Shown: piece after piece, positions 36,054 through 45,472 of the stretch | Layout: every line of letters begins with the position of its first letter | How positions within the stretch are numbered: the first letter of the stretch is position 1 | DNA from: Legionella sp. | Lineage (GTDB): Bacteria; Pseudomonadota; Gammaproteobacteria; Legionellales; Legionellaceae | NCBI GenBank assembly: GCA_031291095.1 | Contig: JARLJR010000013.1 | Coordinates: 1-64,000 of the forward strand | Direction of reading: 5' to 3' | DNA length: 64,000 bases | Program-made: the position numbers and the translations under genes | The notes under the pieces: generated by a model | The model's input: only the letters and a program-made list of their open reading frames with translations | What the model was told of the DNA's origin: nothing | Database searches by the model: none

Positions 36054-37379
36054 TTATAAACGTTCAAAAATTGTACGCGTGTTAAACCCAAAAAGACGTT
36101 CATGCATGCGATAAGCATATTCATCGGTCATATTTGCTAGATAATCACAGACAACTCGATAGGCTTCAATTTCATCCTTAGCTTGTTTAAATAACAAACG
36201 ATTTTTATTATCTAACAGACTTCCTGGATTTGAGCTAATCGCATCAAACAAACGCAGTACTACGGTTTGACCTCCATATTCAAAGGTGCGTGCTTCTTGA
36301 GAATCAATTACATTATTATAAATACAGTGCATTAAATGTTTTAATAAGGCCGCTGCTTCAGGAATTAAGGCCAGATTATATTTTAATAAATTATTCTCAA
36401 AGCCTTCATGAGTTACACTAATTTGGGTTGATGTAATAAAATAATTCACCATTTCCCCAATGGTTTGTTTTCTTAAATAGGGATCATTAGAAAATAGAGA
36501 ATCAATAAGCCGATCTTGATGATCTGAAAGTGAGGTATTATTCAATAATCCTCTAAATTCAGGGGTATCCAAATGTGAAGGGCTTATCAGGCGCAGATGA
36601 ATAGCATCTTCCAGATCGTGCACTCCATAGGCAATATCATCTGCTGTATCCATAATGGAACAGTCAAAACTGTGATAAGCAGCTTTACCTGCTTTAGTTC
36701 CATTGGGTTCTACAGACAGTGATTGGAATAATTCACGATCAGTTGCTGAAAAGGGCGCTAATAACCAATCGACCTCGGGTTGTTCGCAATCAAAATAAGC
36801 TTTGGGAGGCAACCAATCATTTACTTTGATGGTCTTATGAATAGACTCGTGAACAGGGGGCTGTTCCGGGGCAATAACTTTAGAGCGCTGAACTGGGTAT
36901 TTTAAAACACCAAGCAATGCACGGCGCGTTAAATCCAGCCCAAAAGCACCATAGCTGCTTTCAACTTTAGTTAATAGGCGCAGCGTTTGTCCATTTCCTT
37001 CAAAACCACCGTAATTACGCATCATGTAATTCAATGCGACCTCACCGCCATGTCCAAATGGAGGATGCCCAATGTCATGCAGTAAACAAATAACAGAAAT
37101 TAAATCATCGTTAGGCAACAGCCCAGTTAGTACGCCATATTGTTCTTGGTTAATCAATAGGTTACGCACGATACTTCGACCAATCGAATCCACTTCCAGC
37201 GAATGAGTAAGACGAGTGCGATGGAAATCTCCCTCATCAGTTCCTAAAATTTGGGTTTTTCTTTGTAATCTTCGAAAAGAAGGGCAATGAATAACCCGAG
37301 TTCTATCTCGTTCATAAGGATCTCGATGGTCGTTGGTTCCTCGTTGGTTTGTTTGCCCTGAGCGTCGATGCGTCCACAT
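36054..37379 (-). CDS. dgt: dGTPase-like deoxynucleotide triphosphohydrolase (HD domain)
   Basis: A 441-residue HD-superfamily protein: MWTHRRSGQTNQRGTNDHRD PYERDRTRVIHCPSFRRLQR KTQIL, TRLTHSLEVDSIGRSI, the HD motif CLLHDIGHPPFGHGGEVAL, and IMDTADDIAYGVHDLEDAI. These are the Dgt landmarks, in which the His and Asp residues bind metal and dNTP triphosphate is cleaved to nucleoside and tripolyphosphate. It is the dgt-like type 2 form (shorter than E. coli Dgt, 505 residues). I start at ATG 37377-37379; the open frame runs 42 bases further but the added residues (FIIFTARF) look non-conserved. Substrate preference cannot be read from sequence. Confidence 0.9.
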   Translation of the reverse strand: MWTHRRSGQTNQRGTNDHRDPYERDRTRVIHCPSFRRLQRKTQILGTDEGDFHRTRLTHSLEVDSIGRSIVRNLLINQEQYGVLTGLLPNDDLISVICLLHDIGHPPFGHGGEVALNYMMRNYGGFEGNGQTLRLLTKVESSYGAFGLDLTRRALLGVLKYPVQRSKVIAPEQPPVHESIHKTIKVNDWLPPKAYFDCEQPEVDWLLAPFSATDRELFQSLSVEPNGTKAGKAAYHSFDCSIMDTADDIAYGVHDLEDAIHLRLISPSHLDTPEFRGLLNNTSLSDHQDRLIDSLFSNDPYLRKQTIGEMVNYFITSTQISVTHEGFENNLLKYNLALIPEAAALLKHLMHCIYNNVIDSQEARTFEYGGQTVVLRLFDAISSNPGSLLDNKNRLLFKQAKDEIEAYRVVCDYLANMTDEYAYRMHERLFGFNTRTIFERL

Positions 37380-37573
37380 AAATCTTGCCGTGAAAATGAT
37401 AAAGCAGTAACTGTAAGCCATACTATTAGTTGAAACAATAGGCTGGGCTCATATTTAACTTATTTAAGATAGCCGCCAAGCTGCAAAAATTTGAACAAAG
37501 AGTTTTTTTCTAAAGTTTTTCTGGGTTTGGAAGATAACAGTTAATAAGAAGGCTTATAACCAGGGGAATAATA

Positions 37574-38113
37574 ATGAATAATAATATTAGATTCGCCATC
37601 GTTGGGTTAAGTGTTTTAAGTATGTCTGCGTGCACTCTGGTAGATAATCAAACCAGTGAGAATTTGTATTATCCTGCGTATGCTAGTTATGGTAATAGCC
37701 AACTCTATATGCAAAGTAATTATGGGAATTCCGGTTCTAATTACAAGTACAATTATCCAACGCGCACTCCGCGTGATGTGATTGTGCCTGATTCTTATCA
37801 TGTTGGTGATATGCGCTCTCCAGTTTCATTCCACGAACGTGATGAAGAGTGGGTACGTAATCAAAGCCCTCAAAGTTATACTATTGAATTAGCTAATGGA
37901 GATAAGGCTTCAAAGGTAGCGCAAGCTCTTTATAAAGCGCCTAAGCAAAATCGAATGGCCCAAGTAAAATATCAACGTAATGGAAAAGATTATTACAGTG
38001 GCGTGTATGGTTCTTATAAAGATGCTGCGGATGCCCAAAAAGCCTTGAGTTCCTTACCCGCAGATCTTCGTAATGGGGCTACAATAAAAAGCTGGGGTAG
38101 TGTGCAGGAATAA
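37574..38113 (+). CDS. SPOR-domain lipoprotein
   Basis: A 179-residue protein with a lipoprotein signal (LSVLSMSAC, Cys20 as the lipidation site), a Tyr/Asn/Ser-rich low-complexity spacer (about 25-75), and a C-terminal domain from SYTIELANGDKASKVAQALY to GATIKSWG that fits the SPOR fold (F/Y-T-I-x-L, then YYSGVYGSYKDAADAQKAL). SPOR domains bind peptidoglycan stripped of stem peptides, often at the division septum. A strong ribosome site (AGGGGAA) precedes the ATG. Confidence 0.8.
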   Translation: MNNNIRFAIVGLSVLSMSACTLVDNQTSENLYYPAYASYGNSQLYMQSNYGNSGSNYKYNYPTRTPRDVIVPDSYHVGDMRSPVSFHERDEEWVRNQSPQSYTIELANGDKASKVAQALYKAPKQNRMAQVKYQRNGKDYYSGVYGSYKDAADAQKALSSLPADLRNGATIKSWGSVQE

Positions 38114-38162
38114 TAAGCGATATTATATAATCCGGGATTGGACACTCATTCGGGATTCTATT

Positions 38163-38993
38163 ATGGTGCGTATTAGCATTCGTAGGCTTATGCTGCTTGG
38201 TTGTTTTGTTTGTTCATTTAATACCTTTGCTTGGTGGGATTCTGGGCATCGTTTGGTTGCTTTAATTGCTTATAATAATCTTGATTCTGAATCACAAAGA
38301 AAATTTAATGAATTAACCCAAACGCTGCGAAGAGACTATCCAAAAGCCAATCTTGCTACTTGGCCTGATGCAATACGCAAACACTCGATAGAGGCTTATA
38401 CTCACTGGCATTATATAGACACTGCGTACAGCAGTGATGGTTCCGCAACAGAAGTTTCTGTGGATACCGATAATGCAGTATGGGCTTTAGCACAAATTAA
38501 TCGCGTGCTATTAGATAAAAACGTACCGTCTAGTGAGCGCGCACGATTTACCTCTTTTCTTGTTCACATTACTGGGGATTTACACCAGCCGTTGCATGCT
38601 ATTTCACGCTCAAATAAAGAATTGCCTCAGGGGGATGAAGGGGGTAATTTATTTTGGGTAAAAGATCCGATGCACCAAGAGTCATTGATCACCTTACATG
38701 CGTTATGGGATAGCAACTTTGGTTTATTTAAAGATCTTTCTGAGGAACAGATTCAACGCATCGCTGAGGAAATTACCAGTGCCTATCCTAGAGACTATTT
38801 TTCTAATCAAGAATTAAATGCCTTACCTGCGGTCTGGGCACAGGAAAGTTATAGTTTAGCTAAAAACTGGGTCTACGCTACGATAGAAAAAGAGGTGCCT
38901 AGTTTAGAATATCAAAAACAATCCCAAGAGCTAATTAAACAGCGAATTGCTTTGGCTGGTTATCGGTTGGCTTTGTTGCTTGCGGCTTCATAG
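38163..38993 (+). CDS. S1/P1-type nuclease, secreted
   Basis: A 276-residue zinc nuclease of the S1/P1 family. A signal peptide (about 1-22) ends FNTFAWWDSGH; the mature protein begins WWDSGH, whose first Trp and His are zinc ligands in this family. Further ligands are in HWHYID, FLVHITGDLHQPLHA and LHALWDS. These enzymes cleave single-stranded nucleic acids and have 3'-nucleotidase activity; in intracellular bacteria they may serve phosphate or nucleoside salvage. ATG 38163 is chosen over 38100, because the signal peptide then begins properly (MVRISIRRLMLLG). It follows the SPOR lipoprotein by 49 bases and may share its transcript. Confidence 0.9.
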   Translation: MVRISIRRLMLLGCFVCSFNTFAWWDSGHRLVALIAYNNLDSESQRKFNELTQTLRRDYPKANLATWPDAIRKHSIEAYTHWHYIDTAYSSDGSATEVSVDTDNAVWALAQINRVLLDKNVPSSERARFTSFLVHITGDLHQPLHAISRSNKELPQGDEGGNLFWVKDPMHQESLITLHALWDSNFGLFKDLSEEQIQRIAEEITSAYPRDYFSNQELNALPAVWAQESYSLAKNWVYATIEKEVPSLEYQKQSQELIKQRIALAGYRLALLLAAS

Positions 38994-39025
38994 AGGAGTT
39001 AAAATGGATTCGCTGCACGTCGAAA

Positions 39026-39043
39026 CACTGAGAGACTCTCTCA
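39026..39043. terminator. Hairpin between convergent genes
   Basis: CTGAGAG ACT CTCTCAG forms a short stem with extra outer pairing (ACA.../...GTGT) between the S1/P1 nuclease and lspM. No T-run, so its role as a terminator is uncertain. Confidence 0.4.
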
Positions 39044-39056
39044 GAGGTGTAGACGT

Positions 39057-39084
39057 GTAGGTTGAGTCCATGGGCTCAACCTAC
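39057..39084. repeat. Palindromic intergenic repeat, family A (complete copy)
   Basis: GTAGGTTGAGTCCATGG GCTCAACCTAC is a 28-bp palindrome with one mismatched pair. It is the clearest complete copy of the family and lies between convergent genes. Confidence 0.75.
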
Positions 39085-39109
39085 ATTTATAAATATAATC
39101 CTTATTATC

Positions 39110-39580
39110 TTAAGCCCCGCTCACCAAAATCATCACGTGAGCCACACCAGCGGTAGGTGTCTTTTCTGCGTTAAATTGTTTAATGGTAAGCGCATATCGC
39201 TCATTAATTTTGGTTAGCCAAGTAACAAACAAATTAAACGGTACCGCTTCAAAAGTCAGTTGAATATCTCCAGTGCCGGTCTGCTGTAACTGATAAGGAA
39301 ATTTTTGCAAGGTGTGTTCTTTAAGCTGTGTCGCTAAAAGCGTGAGTAACTGACTATTATCAACTGCCTCTTTACTTTTAGGCCGCAGGTTTTGCCCTTT
39401 AACTTTTTTCATCCAATCCAAAGTTGTTATTTTCTCAACCAATTGCGTAGATTTTAGGTTGACTTGACGGCTCAGCGGAGCATACAAAAGTATATAATAA
39501 CAATAGAGAACAAGGCAGACTGCTGCGCCAATAACCAACCATCTTTCTCTCTCATTAAGCGTACTTAAATAAGCTTTCAT
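39110..39580 (-). CDS. lspM: LspM/GspM, type II secretion inner-membrane protein
   Basis: A 156-residue bitopic protein: a short cytoplasmic N-terminus (YLSTLNERERWLV), one membrane helix (about 16-34), a coiled-coil segment, then a periplasmic ferredoxin-like domain (TLQKFPYQLQQTGTGDIQLT). NERER near the N-terminus is typical of GspM. GspM and GspL form the platform that recruits the GspE ATPase. Legionella pneumophila carries lspL-lspM apart from its other lsp genes, as seen here. It overlaps lspL by four bases. Confidence 0.88.
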   Translation of the reverse strand: MKAYLSTLNERERWLVIGAAVCLVLYCYYILLYAPLSRQVNLKSTQLVEKITTLDWMKKVKGQNLRPKSKEAVDNSQLLTLLATQLKEHTLQKFPYQLQQTGTGDIQLTFEAVPFNLFVTWLTKINERYALTIKQFNAEKTPTAGVAHVMILVSGA

Positions 39581-40716
39581 GATATCTCCAGGGTTGCAAC
39601 AACTTGTTGTTCATGAGTTGATGCTTGCGTCTGCTTGACATTAAGCTGTGATTTTTTCAATTGGTTTTCTAGTTTTTCCAACTTGGCAAAATCAGGGCTG
39701 ATTAGCGTAACGGATAGGGTTTTATTTTGATAGCGAAATTGTTCTAAGGTAAATTGCGCACTGTCCATAACTTTGGAAAATTGGTTGAGTAAAAACCAAA
39801 AACGAGTTTGTCCTTCGGTATTATTGTTCTTTAGCAACTGCATAATCCGGAATTTAGGACTAATGACCTGTTTGGAGTCAGGGAAAAACCCATGATAAAT
39901 TTCAGCAATTTGTTTATCAATTTGCGCTGTTTGTTTATTCAAAAAATAGAGATTAATGGCATTAACCAAGATCAATGACATCAACCAAAAACAAAATAAA
40001 GCGCCTGCAAGTTGATATCCTTTTTTAATCCAATCAGACTTGTTGCCATGTTGCATCTCGCCTTGGCAAAGATTCATTAATTTGGCATTTAACGTTCTTT
40101 TTGCAATCCACTCATAAGAAGTTTCTTGTTTTTTTGCTGTATCTAACTCAACTTTAATGAGGCTGTCCGTAAATACCAGGGGGGTATAAAGCGGATGTTT
40201 TTTTAGATAAATATCTGCTAAATCGCCAGAAAGCTCTCCCCTAAAATCATCTGAGTTAACGAGTAAATCATTTTCACAAATGCACAGCTCTTCAGATTCT
40301 AATGCAAACCAATCGAGAGTAATTGCTGTAAATTCAATATTTTTTTCAGTCAGCAAGCTCATAATATAATGCATTCGTTGCTTGCTTATCGCAGTAATCA
40401 GATAGTGGTTGTTTTGATGTCTTGCTTTATCAAAAGCAAAGTGCAGCTCATTAACGGACTGGGCTAATTTATCTTCTAGAGCATAAGGAATTGCGATGCG
40501 CGCTTTTCGATCTGGAAGCCAGGGTAGTTCAAGAGTTAGGAGGCTGGCATTAGCGCAGCTTTCAATTATGATTGTACTGCAGTCTTGTTGGAACGTTTGG
40601 ATTTCTGTAAAACTTCGTTGAGCAGGTGGGGTATTTGTAACCCCATCTGCATCAAGTTTTAAGCAAAGACATCCCTCGTCATTTAGATGTTTAGTGAATA
40701 AGAATAATGTATCCAC
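39577..40716 (-). CDS. lspL: LspL/GspL, type II secretion cytoplasmic-platform protein
   Basis: A 379-residue GspL: an actin-like cytoplasmic domain (about 1-215, with LTLELPWLPDRKARIAIPYA LEDKLAQ, a typical GspL stretch), one membrane helix (about 235-255, ALFCFWLMSLILVNAINLYF), and a periplasmic ferredoxin-like domain. It starts with GTG at 40714-40716, overlapping the mltB stop (TAGTG). GspL links the GspE ATPase to the pseudopilus assembly platform. The mltB-lspL-lspM arrangement looks like one operon. Confidence 0.9.
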   Translation of the reverse strand: MDTLFLFTKHLNDEGCLCLKLDADGVTNTPPAQRSFTEIQTFQQDCSTIIIESCANASLLTLELPWLPDRKARIAIPYALEDKLAQSVNELHFAFDKARHQNNHYLITAISKQRMHYIMSLLTEKNIEFTAITLDWFALESEELCICENDLLVNSDDFRGELSGDLADIYLKKHPLYTPLVFTDSLIKVELDTAKKQETSYEWIAKRTLNAKLMNLCQGEMQHGNKSDWIKKGYQLAGALFCFWLMSLILVNAINLYFLNKQTAQIDKQIAEIYHGFFPDSKQVISPKFRIMQLLKNNNTEGQTRFWFLLNQFSKVMDSAQFTLEQFRYQNKTLSVTLISPDFAKLEKLENQLKKSQLNVKQTQASTHEQQVVATLEIS

Positions 40717-41753
40717 TAGACATAAGCCTTATATTTTTTTGCGTTCATTGCCACCCATTGTTGTCTTAATTGTTGCGATAATAAATAAACCACGAGCGCA
40801 TATTGTGGACTTGAGTTATAGCGAGTAATTACAAAAAAGTTTGGATAGGCAATCCAGTATTCATTGCCTTGAGCCGTAATTAACTCCATCAATGCTGCAC
40901 GTGATGGATGATTATGCGCTGCAGTTACTGGTCTTACGCCATTTGCTGCTAACTGTGAATAGTTATAATTCGCAGTTCTGGGGTTTATTTGGATGTTTTT
41001 GTAACGTGTTCCTACAAGTTTTGCATGCTGCGCAACACCGGCATTAGTTTGCCAGCCATGGGCTTTGAAATAATTAGCGATACTCGCAATGGCATCATCA
41101 TTATTATTTACTAAATCACGTTTGCCTTTATTTTTGAAGTCAACTGCAAAATTTCGGTAGCTACTTGGCATAAACTGGGGCTGGCCTATCGCGCCAGCAT
41201 AAGAACCTTTATATCGTGTTGCAGGAACATTATGTTCACGGCAAAGCAGTAAATATTCTTTTAACTCGTGTTTGAAGTATCTGCTACGTTTGGGATAATC
41301 AAAGGCTAAGGTTGCCAGAGCATCGAGCACTCTGTTGTCGCCTTGACGCTCGCCGTATAAAGTTTCCACACCTAAAATTGCGACGATAATTTCTGCCGGC
41401 ACACCATATTTCTGTTGGGCTTTCTCTAAGGTAGTTTTATTGGCTGCCCAATAATCCATACCGCCCTTTACGCGAGCAGAAGTTAAGAATATATCACGGT
41501 AAACATCCCAATTTTTCTTTTCGTAGGGTTTTTCCATGGATTCTATAATTTGCGGCTGCAATTTTACTTGATTCATTGTGGCGGTCAGTTGTCTGGCATT
41601 AAAATGGTGTTTTTTAACCATTTCATGAATAAATTGCTGTACATCGTTACGTTTAGTGAAGGCAGTGTCTATTGCATACGACGCAAAGGAAAAAAGAGCG
41701 AGTATTAACGCGGTAAAACCCAGCCTGATTATTCGTTGCATTGTAAGTCTCAT
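40716..41753 (-). CDS. mltB: Membrane-bound lytic murein transglycosylase B (MltB-type)
   Basis: A 345-residue periplasmic enzyme with a signal peptide (about 1-27). Catalytic region: PAEIIVAILGVETLYGERQG, with the general acid Glu in VETLYG near residue 129, then NRVLDALATLAFDYPKR and YAGAIGQPQFMPSSYR. It cleaves the MurNAc-GlcNAc bond forming 1,6-anhydroMurNAc. There is no lipobox at the signal, so it may be the soluble form (SltB-like). It is upstream of lspL-lspM and may help open peptidoglycan for the type II secretion machine. Confidence 0.92.
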   Translation of the reverse strand: MRLTMQRIIRLGFTALILALFSFASYAIDTAFTKRNDVQQFIHEMVKKHHFNARQLTATMNQVKLQPQIIESMEKPYEKKNWDVYRDIFLTSARVKGGMDYWAANKTTLEKAQQKYGVPAEIIVAILGVETLYGERQGDNRVLDALATLAFDYPKRSRYFKHELKEYLLLCREHNVPATRYKGSYAGAIGQPQFMPSSYRNFAVDFKNKGKRDLVNNNDDAIASIANYFKAHGWQTNAGVAQHAKLVGTRYKNIQINPRTANYNYSQLAANGVRPVTAAHNHPSRAALMELITAQGNEYWIAYPNFFVITRYNSSPQYALVVYLLSQQLRQQWVAMNAKKYKAYV

Positions 41754-41877
41754 CTATAGTTGAAGCGGAAGAAAAAAATTCTATTAAAAAAGTGGAATAT
41801 TAGCAAATTTTTGTAATGACTTTAAGCTGGAGCGTATTTAAGCTAAAATGCGCTATTTGCAAAAAAGGTTAGCTGAA

Positions 41878-43680
41878 TTGAGTGATTTAAAGCGGATTCG
41901 CAATTTTTCAATTATTGCCCATATTGACCATGGAAAATCGACTTTAGCAGATCGATTTATTCAAGTGTGTGGAGGGTTAACTGAGCGTGAAATGAGTGCG
42001 CAAGTACTTGATTCCATGGATATTGAGCGTGAGCGCGGTATTACCATTAAGGCTCAGTGTGTTTCATTAAATTATAAAGCCCAAGACGGTAAGACGTACC
42101 TGCTGAACTTTATTGATACTCCAGGACACGTAGATTTTAGCTACGAAGTATCGCGTTCATTAGCAGCTTGTGAGGGCGCCATCTTAGTCGTTGATGCGGC
42201 TCAAGGGGTTGAAGCGCAAACGGTAGCCGTGTGTTATACCGCGATTGATCAGTCTTTAACTGTATTACCCGTATTAAATAAAATTGACTTGCCTCAGGCT
42301 GAACCTGAGCGCGTGATCGCTGAAATTGAAGATATTATTGGCGTCGAAGCCCATGATGCCATACGCGCCAGTGCGAAAAGTGGCTTGGGTGTTGAAGATG
42401 TGTTGGAAGCTTTAGTTGCTAGCATTCCTCCGCCAGAAGGTAATATTGATGAACCATTGCAAGCACTGATTATTGACTCGTGGTTTGATAGTTATCTGGG
42501 CGTGGTTTCCTTGGTACGTATAGTGAATGGCACCATTCGCAAAGGCGATAAGATGCGTGTGATGTCTACTGGACGTGCTTATGAAGTGGACCAAGTCGGT
42601 ATTTTTACCCCTAAACGTACTAAATTAGATGCGTTAAATGCAGGTGAAGTGGGCTATGTTGTTGCCGGAATCAAAGAAATTCAGGGTGCACCGGTTGGGG
42701 ATACGTTAACCTTGGAAAAAAATCAGGCAGCTAGTGTTTTACCTGGATTTCAACGAGTTAAGCCTCAGGTGTATGCGGGGTTATTCCCGATTAGCGCGGA
42801 TGATTTTGAAGCGTTCCGTGAAGCCTTGGCTAAATTAAGTCTGAACGATGCTTCTTTATTTTATGAACCTGAGTCTTCTGAGGCTTTAGGTTTTGGTTTC
42901 CGCTGTGGTTTCTTAGGTATGTTGCATATGGAAATTATTCAAGAGCGCTTAGAGCGTGAATATAATCTTGATTTAATTTCGACAGCACCTACCGTGGTTT
43001 ATCAAATTATTACCCAAAAAGGGGAGACTTTATTAATTGATAACCCATCGCATTTACCACCTTTACCGCAAATTAAAGAAATGTATGAGCCTATTGTGCG
43101 GGCTAATATTTTAGTACCCCAAGATTATTTAGGTCCAATCATCAATTTATGCATTGAGCGTCGTGGTGTGCAAGTCAACATGACTTATAGTGGTCGTCAG
43201 GTTTCTATTACTTATGATATACCCATGAGTGAAGTGGTTTCTGACTTTTTTGACCGCTTGAAATCAGTCAGCCGTGGTTATGCTTCGCTGGATTATAACT
43301 TCTTACGCTTCCAGGAAGCTGATTTGGTAAAAATGGATATCTTAATTAATAGCGAACGAGTGGATGCGCTTTCTGTTATTGTCCATCGCTCTTCATCACA
43401 CGGTCGTGGAAAAGTGATTGCTGAAAAAATGAAAGATTTGATCCCAAGACAAATGTTTGACGTAGCAATTCAGGCGGCCTTAGGAAGCCATATCATTGCA
43501 CGCCAAACAGTTAAAGCATTACGTAAAAACGTGACGGCAAAATGTTATGGGGGTGACGTATCACGTAAGCGTAAATTGCTAGAGAAGCAAAAGGCAGGTA
43601 AAAAGCGCATGAAGCAGGTTGGTCATGTCGAGATACCTCAAGAAGCGTTTATGGCGGTGTTCCAATCGGATAAAAAGTAA
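41878..43680 (+). CDS. lepA: LepA (EF4), ribosome-associated GTPase
   Basis: A 600-residue translational GTPase. G motifs: [32 protein letters not shown] and a SAKSGLG. LepA-specific parts follow ([51 protein letters not shown]). Homologues begin [18 protein letters not shown]; here that is preceded in frame by TTG at 41878, with AAGG nine bases upstream. An ATG at 41848 would add ten residues ([10 protein letters not shown]) and has no well-placed site, so I prefer TTG. It is followed by lepB and rnc. Confidence 0.95.
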   Translation: MSDLKRIRNFSIIAHIDHGKSTLADRFIQVCGGLTEREMSAQVLDSMDIERERGITIKAQCVSLNYKAQDGKTYLLNFIDTPGHVDFSYEVSRSLAACEGAILVVDAAQGVEAQTVAVCYTAIDQSLTVLPVLNKIDLPQAEPERVIAEIEDIIGVEAHDAIRASAKSGLGVEDVLEALVASIPPPEGNIDEPLQALIIDSWFDSYLGVVSLVRIVNGTIRKGDKMRVMSTGRAYEVDQVGIFTPKRTKLDALNAGEVGYVVAGIKEIQGAPVGDTLTLEKNQAASVLPGFQRVKPQVYAGLFPISADDFEAFREALAKLSLNDASLFYEPESSEALGFGFRCGFLGMLHMEIIQERLEREYNLDLISTAPTVVYQIITQKGETLLIDNPSHLPPLPQIKEMYEPIVRANILVPQDYLGPIINLCIERRGVQVNMTYSGRQVSITYDIPMSEVVSDFFDRLKSVSRGYASLDYNFLRFQEADLVKMDILINSERVDALSVIVHRSSSHGRGKVIAEKMKDLIPRQMFDVAIQAALGSHIIARQTVKALRKNVTAKCYGGDVSRKRKLLEKQKAGKKRMKQVGHVEIPQEAFMAVFQSDKK

Positions 43681-43716
43681 TGGTTGTAGGAAATTAAGGA
43701 AATTTTGCAATGACTT

Positions 43717-43790
43717 GTAGGTTGGGCCCATGGCCCAACATTAAGTTCTGGTATGGCTCGATGTATTGTTGGCCCATGGCCCCAACCTAC
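43717..43790. repeat. Two facing family A palindromes
   Basis: GTAGGTTGGGCCCATGGCCC at 43717-43739 and its near inverse GGCCCATGGCCCCAACCTAC at 43768-43790 face each other across 28 bases, so the whole 74 bp can also fold as one large hairpin. It fills the lepA-lepB gap. Confidence 0.7.
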
Positions 43791-43809
43791 ATTTATTAGG
43801 AAGTGATTT

Positions 43810-44565
43810 ATGAATTTTGCTTTGATATTAGTTGTATTATCATTAATCAGTGGATTAATTTACCTATTAGATATCATCTTTTGGGCTAAGAAACGTACTC
43901 CCGATCAAAAACCAAATAAGATTATTGAATACGCGCGTTCGTTCTTCCCAGTATTTTTTGTGGTATTGATTTTGCGTTCTTTTCTCATCGAACCATTCCG
44001 CATCCCATCAGGATCACTAGAACCAACATTATTGGTAGGAGATTTTGTTGCCGTAAATAAATTTGCGTACGGATTAAAATTACCTGTTATAGAAAAAAAG
44101 GTAGTGTCGATTGCTGATCCTAAAACGGGTGAGGTAGCTGTATTTCGCTGGCCGCCCGATCCTTCTTATGATTACATTAAACGAGTTATTGGTGTTCCAG
44201 GCGATCGAATTAGTTACCACAACAAGGTATTGACCATTAATGGTAAAGAGGCAAAGCAAACATTTGTTGAATATGCTATTGATGAAAGCTCAGGTAAGCC
44301 TGTATCCAAATATACGGAAGATTTAAATGGTGTGGTGCATAATATTTTTGTCCGCACGGATGTTCCTGCCGTAGACTTTGACATCGTAGTTCCTGAAGGA
44401 AGTTATTTTATGATGGGTGACAACCGAGACGACAGCGCAGACAGTCGTTTCTGGGGCTTTGTTCCTAACTCTTATTTCAGAGGGAAAGCCTTTTTAGTCT
44501 GGATGAGCTGGGACAGTAAAACGGGTACAGTTCGCTGGTCTAAGATAGGTAAAATGATTCATTAA
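43810..44565 (+). CDS. lepB: LepB, signal peptidase I
   Basis: A 251-residue membrane protease with two N-terminal helices (about 3-23 and 46-60). Box B has FRIPSGSLEPTL with the catalytic Ser69; the usual residue after it is Met, here Leu. Box D is YIKRVIGVPGD with the catalytic Lys; box E is GDNRDDSADSRFWGFV. It cleaves signal peptides of exported proteins, including many of the periplasmic proteins in this window. Between lepA and rnc as in most gammaproteobacteria. Confidence 0.95.
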   Translation: MNFALILVVLSLISGLIYLLDIIFWAKKRTPDQKPNKIIEYARSFFPVFFVVLILRSFLIEPFRIPSGSLEPTLLVGDFVAVNKFAYGLKLPVIEKKVVSIADPKTGEVAVFRWPPDPSYDYIKRVIGVPGDRISYHNKVLTINGKEAKQTFVEYAIDESSGKPVSKYTEDLNGVVHNIFVRTDVPAVDFDIVVPEGSYFMMGDNRDDSADSRFWGFVPNSYFRGKAFLVWMSWDSKTGTVRWSKIGKMIH

Positions 44566-44581
44566 AGAGGTATATTAGGTA

Positions 44582-45268
44582 GTGAAAATTAATTTAGAAA
44601 GATTATGCAGGCGCTTAAATTATCAATTCAGTAACCAAGCTTATTTGAAGCAAGCCTTGACGCATTGTAGTGTTGGTAGTGACAATTATGAACGCTTTGA
44701 GTTTTTAGGTGATTCCATTTTAAGCTTTGTTATTGCTAATGAGTTATTCCATCGTTTTCCACAACAAAGCGAAGGGCAGCTCAGTCGTTTGCGTTCTTTT
44801 TTAGTTCGGGGTGATATGTTGGTTGAAATTGCCCGTGAACTTGATTTAGGTGATTACCTCTTCTTAGGTCAAGGCGAATTAAAAAGCGGTGGATTTCGCC
44901 GTGCCTCCATTCTATCTGATGCTTTAGAAGCCGTGTTTGCAGCCATCTTTTTTGATGGTGGTGTGGATGCTGCTAAAGAGGTGATTTTAAAACTATATAA
45001 GTCTAGACTCGAAGATCCTAATTTAAACGATTGTTTAAAAGACTCCAAAACCCAACTTCAAGAATACCTGCAAGCTGAAAAATTAGCGCTTCCTGAATAT
45101 GCTTTGACCAAAGTTGAAGGGGAAGAGCACGATCAAATATTTTATGTAAACTGCATCGTTGATGAAGCAAAGCAAATAACTCATGGCCAAGGTCCCAACC
45201 GCCGCAAGGCTGAGCAAATAGCAGCAAAATTGATGCTTGAGCAATTAAAATCTAGAGTGAAAAGATGA
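44582..45268 (+). CDS. rnc: RNase III
   Basis: A 228-residue RNase III: the catalytic signature ERFEFLGDSILSFVIANELF, SEGQLSRLRS, SDALEAVFAAIFFDGG, and a C-terminal double-stranded RNA-binding domain (KTQLQEYLQ, then GPNRRKAEQIAAKLMLEQL). It starts with GTG at 44582, 17 bases after the lepB stop, with AAAGAGG upstream. The usual next gene, era, does not follow; instead there are repeats and then a convergent gene. Confidence 0.95.
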   Translation: MKINLERLCRRLNYQFSNQAYLKQALTHCSVGSDNYERFEFLGDSILSFVIANELFHRFPQQSEGQLSRLRSFLVRGDMLVEIARELDLGDYLFLGQGELKSGGFRRASILSDALEAVFAAIFFDGGVDAAKEVILKLYKSRLEDPNLNDCLKDSKTQLQEYLQAEKLALPEYALTKVEGEEHDQIFYVNCIVDEAKQITHGQGPNRRKAEQIAAKLMLEQLKSRVKR

Positions 45269-45276
45269 AATGTCGG

Positions 45277-45420
45277 GCCATGGGCCTGAGGGGACTTGCT
45301 TAAGACTGATTACTCCTTCGGTTGGTCTGCTTGATGTAGGCTGGGCTTTTCAGCCAAGCCTACGCCTTACTCTATAGTTTGTCCTTAAGTAAGTGCCATT
45401 AGGCCATGGGCCAGACTTAC
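45277..45420. repeat. Cluster of family A-type palindromes between rnc and the M32 gene
   Basis: Three elements: GGGCCATGGGCC near 45277; the hairpin GTAGGCTGGGC TTTTCA GCCAAGCCTAC at 45336-45363 (one mismatch), which may also act as a terminator; and AGGCCATGGGCC near 45402. They fill the gap between two convergent genes. Confidence 0.6.
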
Positions 45421-45472
45421 CACTTATCGCCGGCCAAATCTAATGTAGCCCAGGAGCGTCGCGAATTCATGA

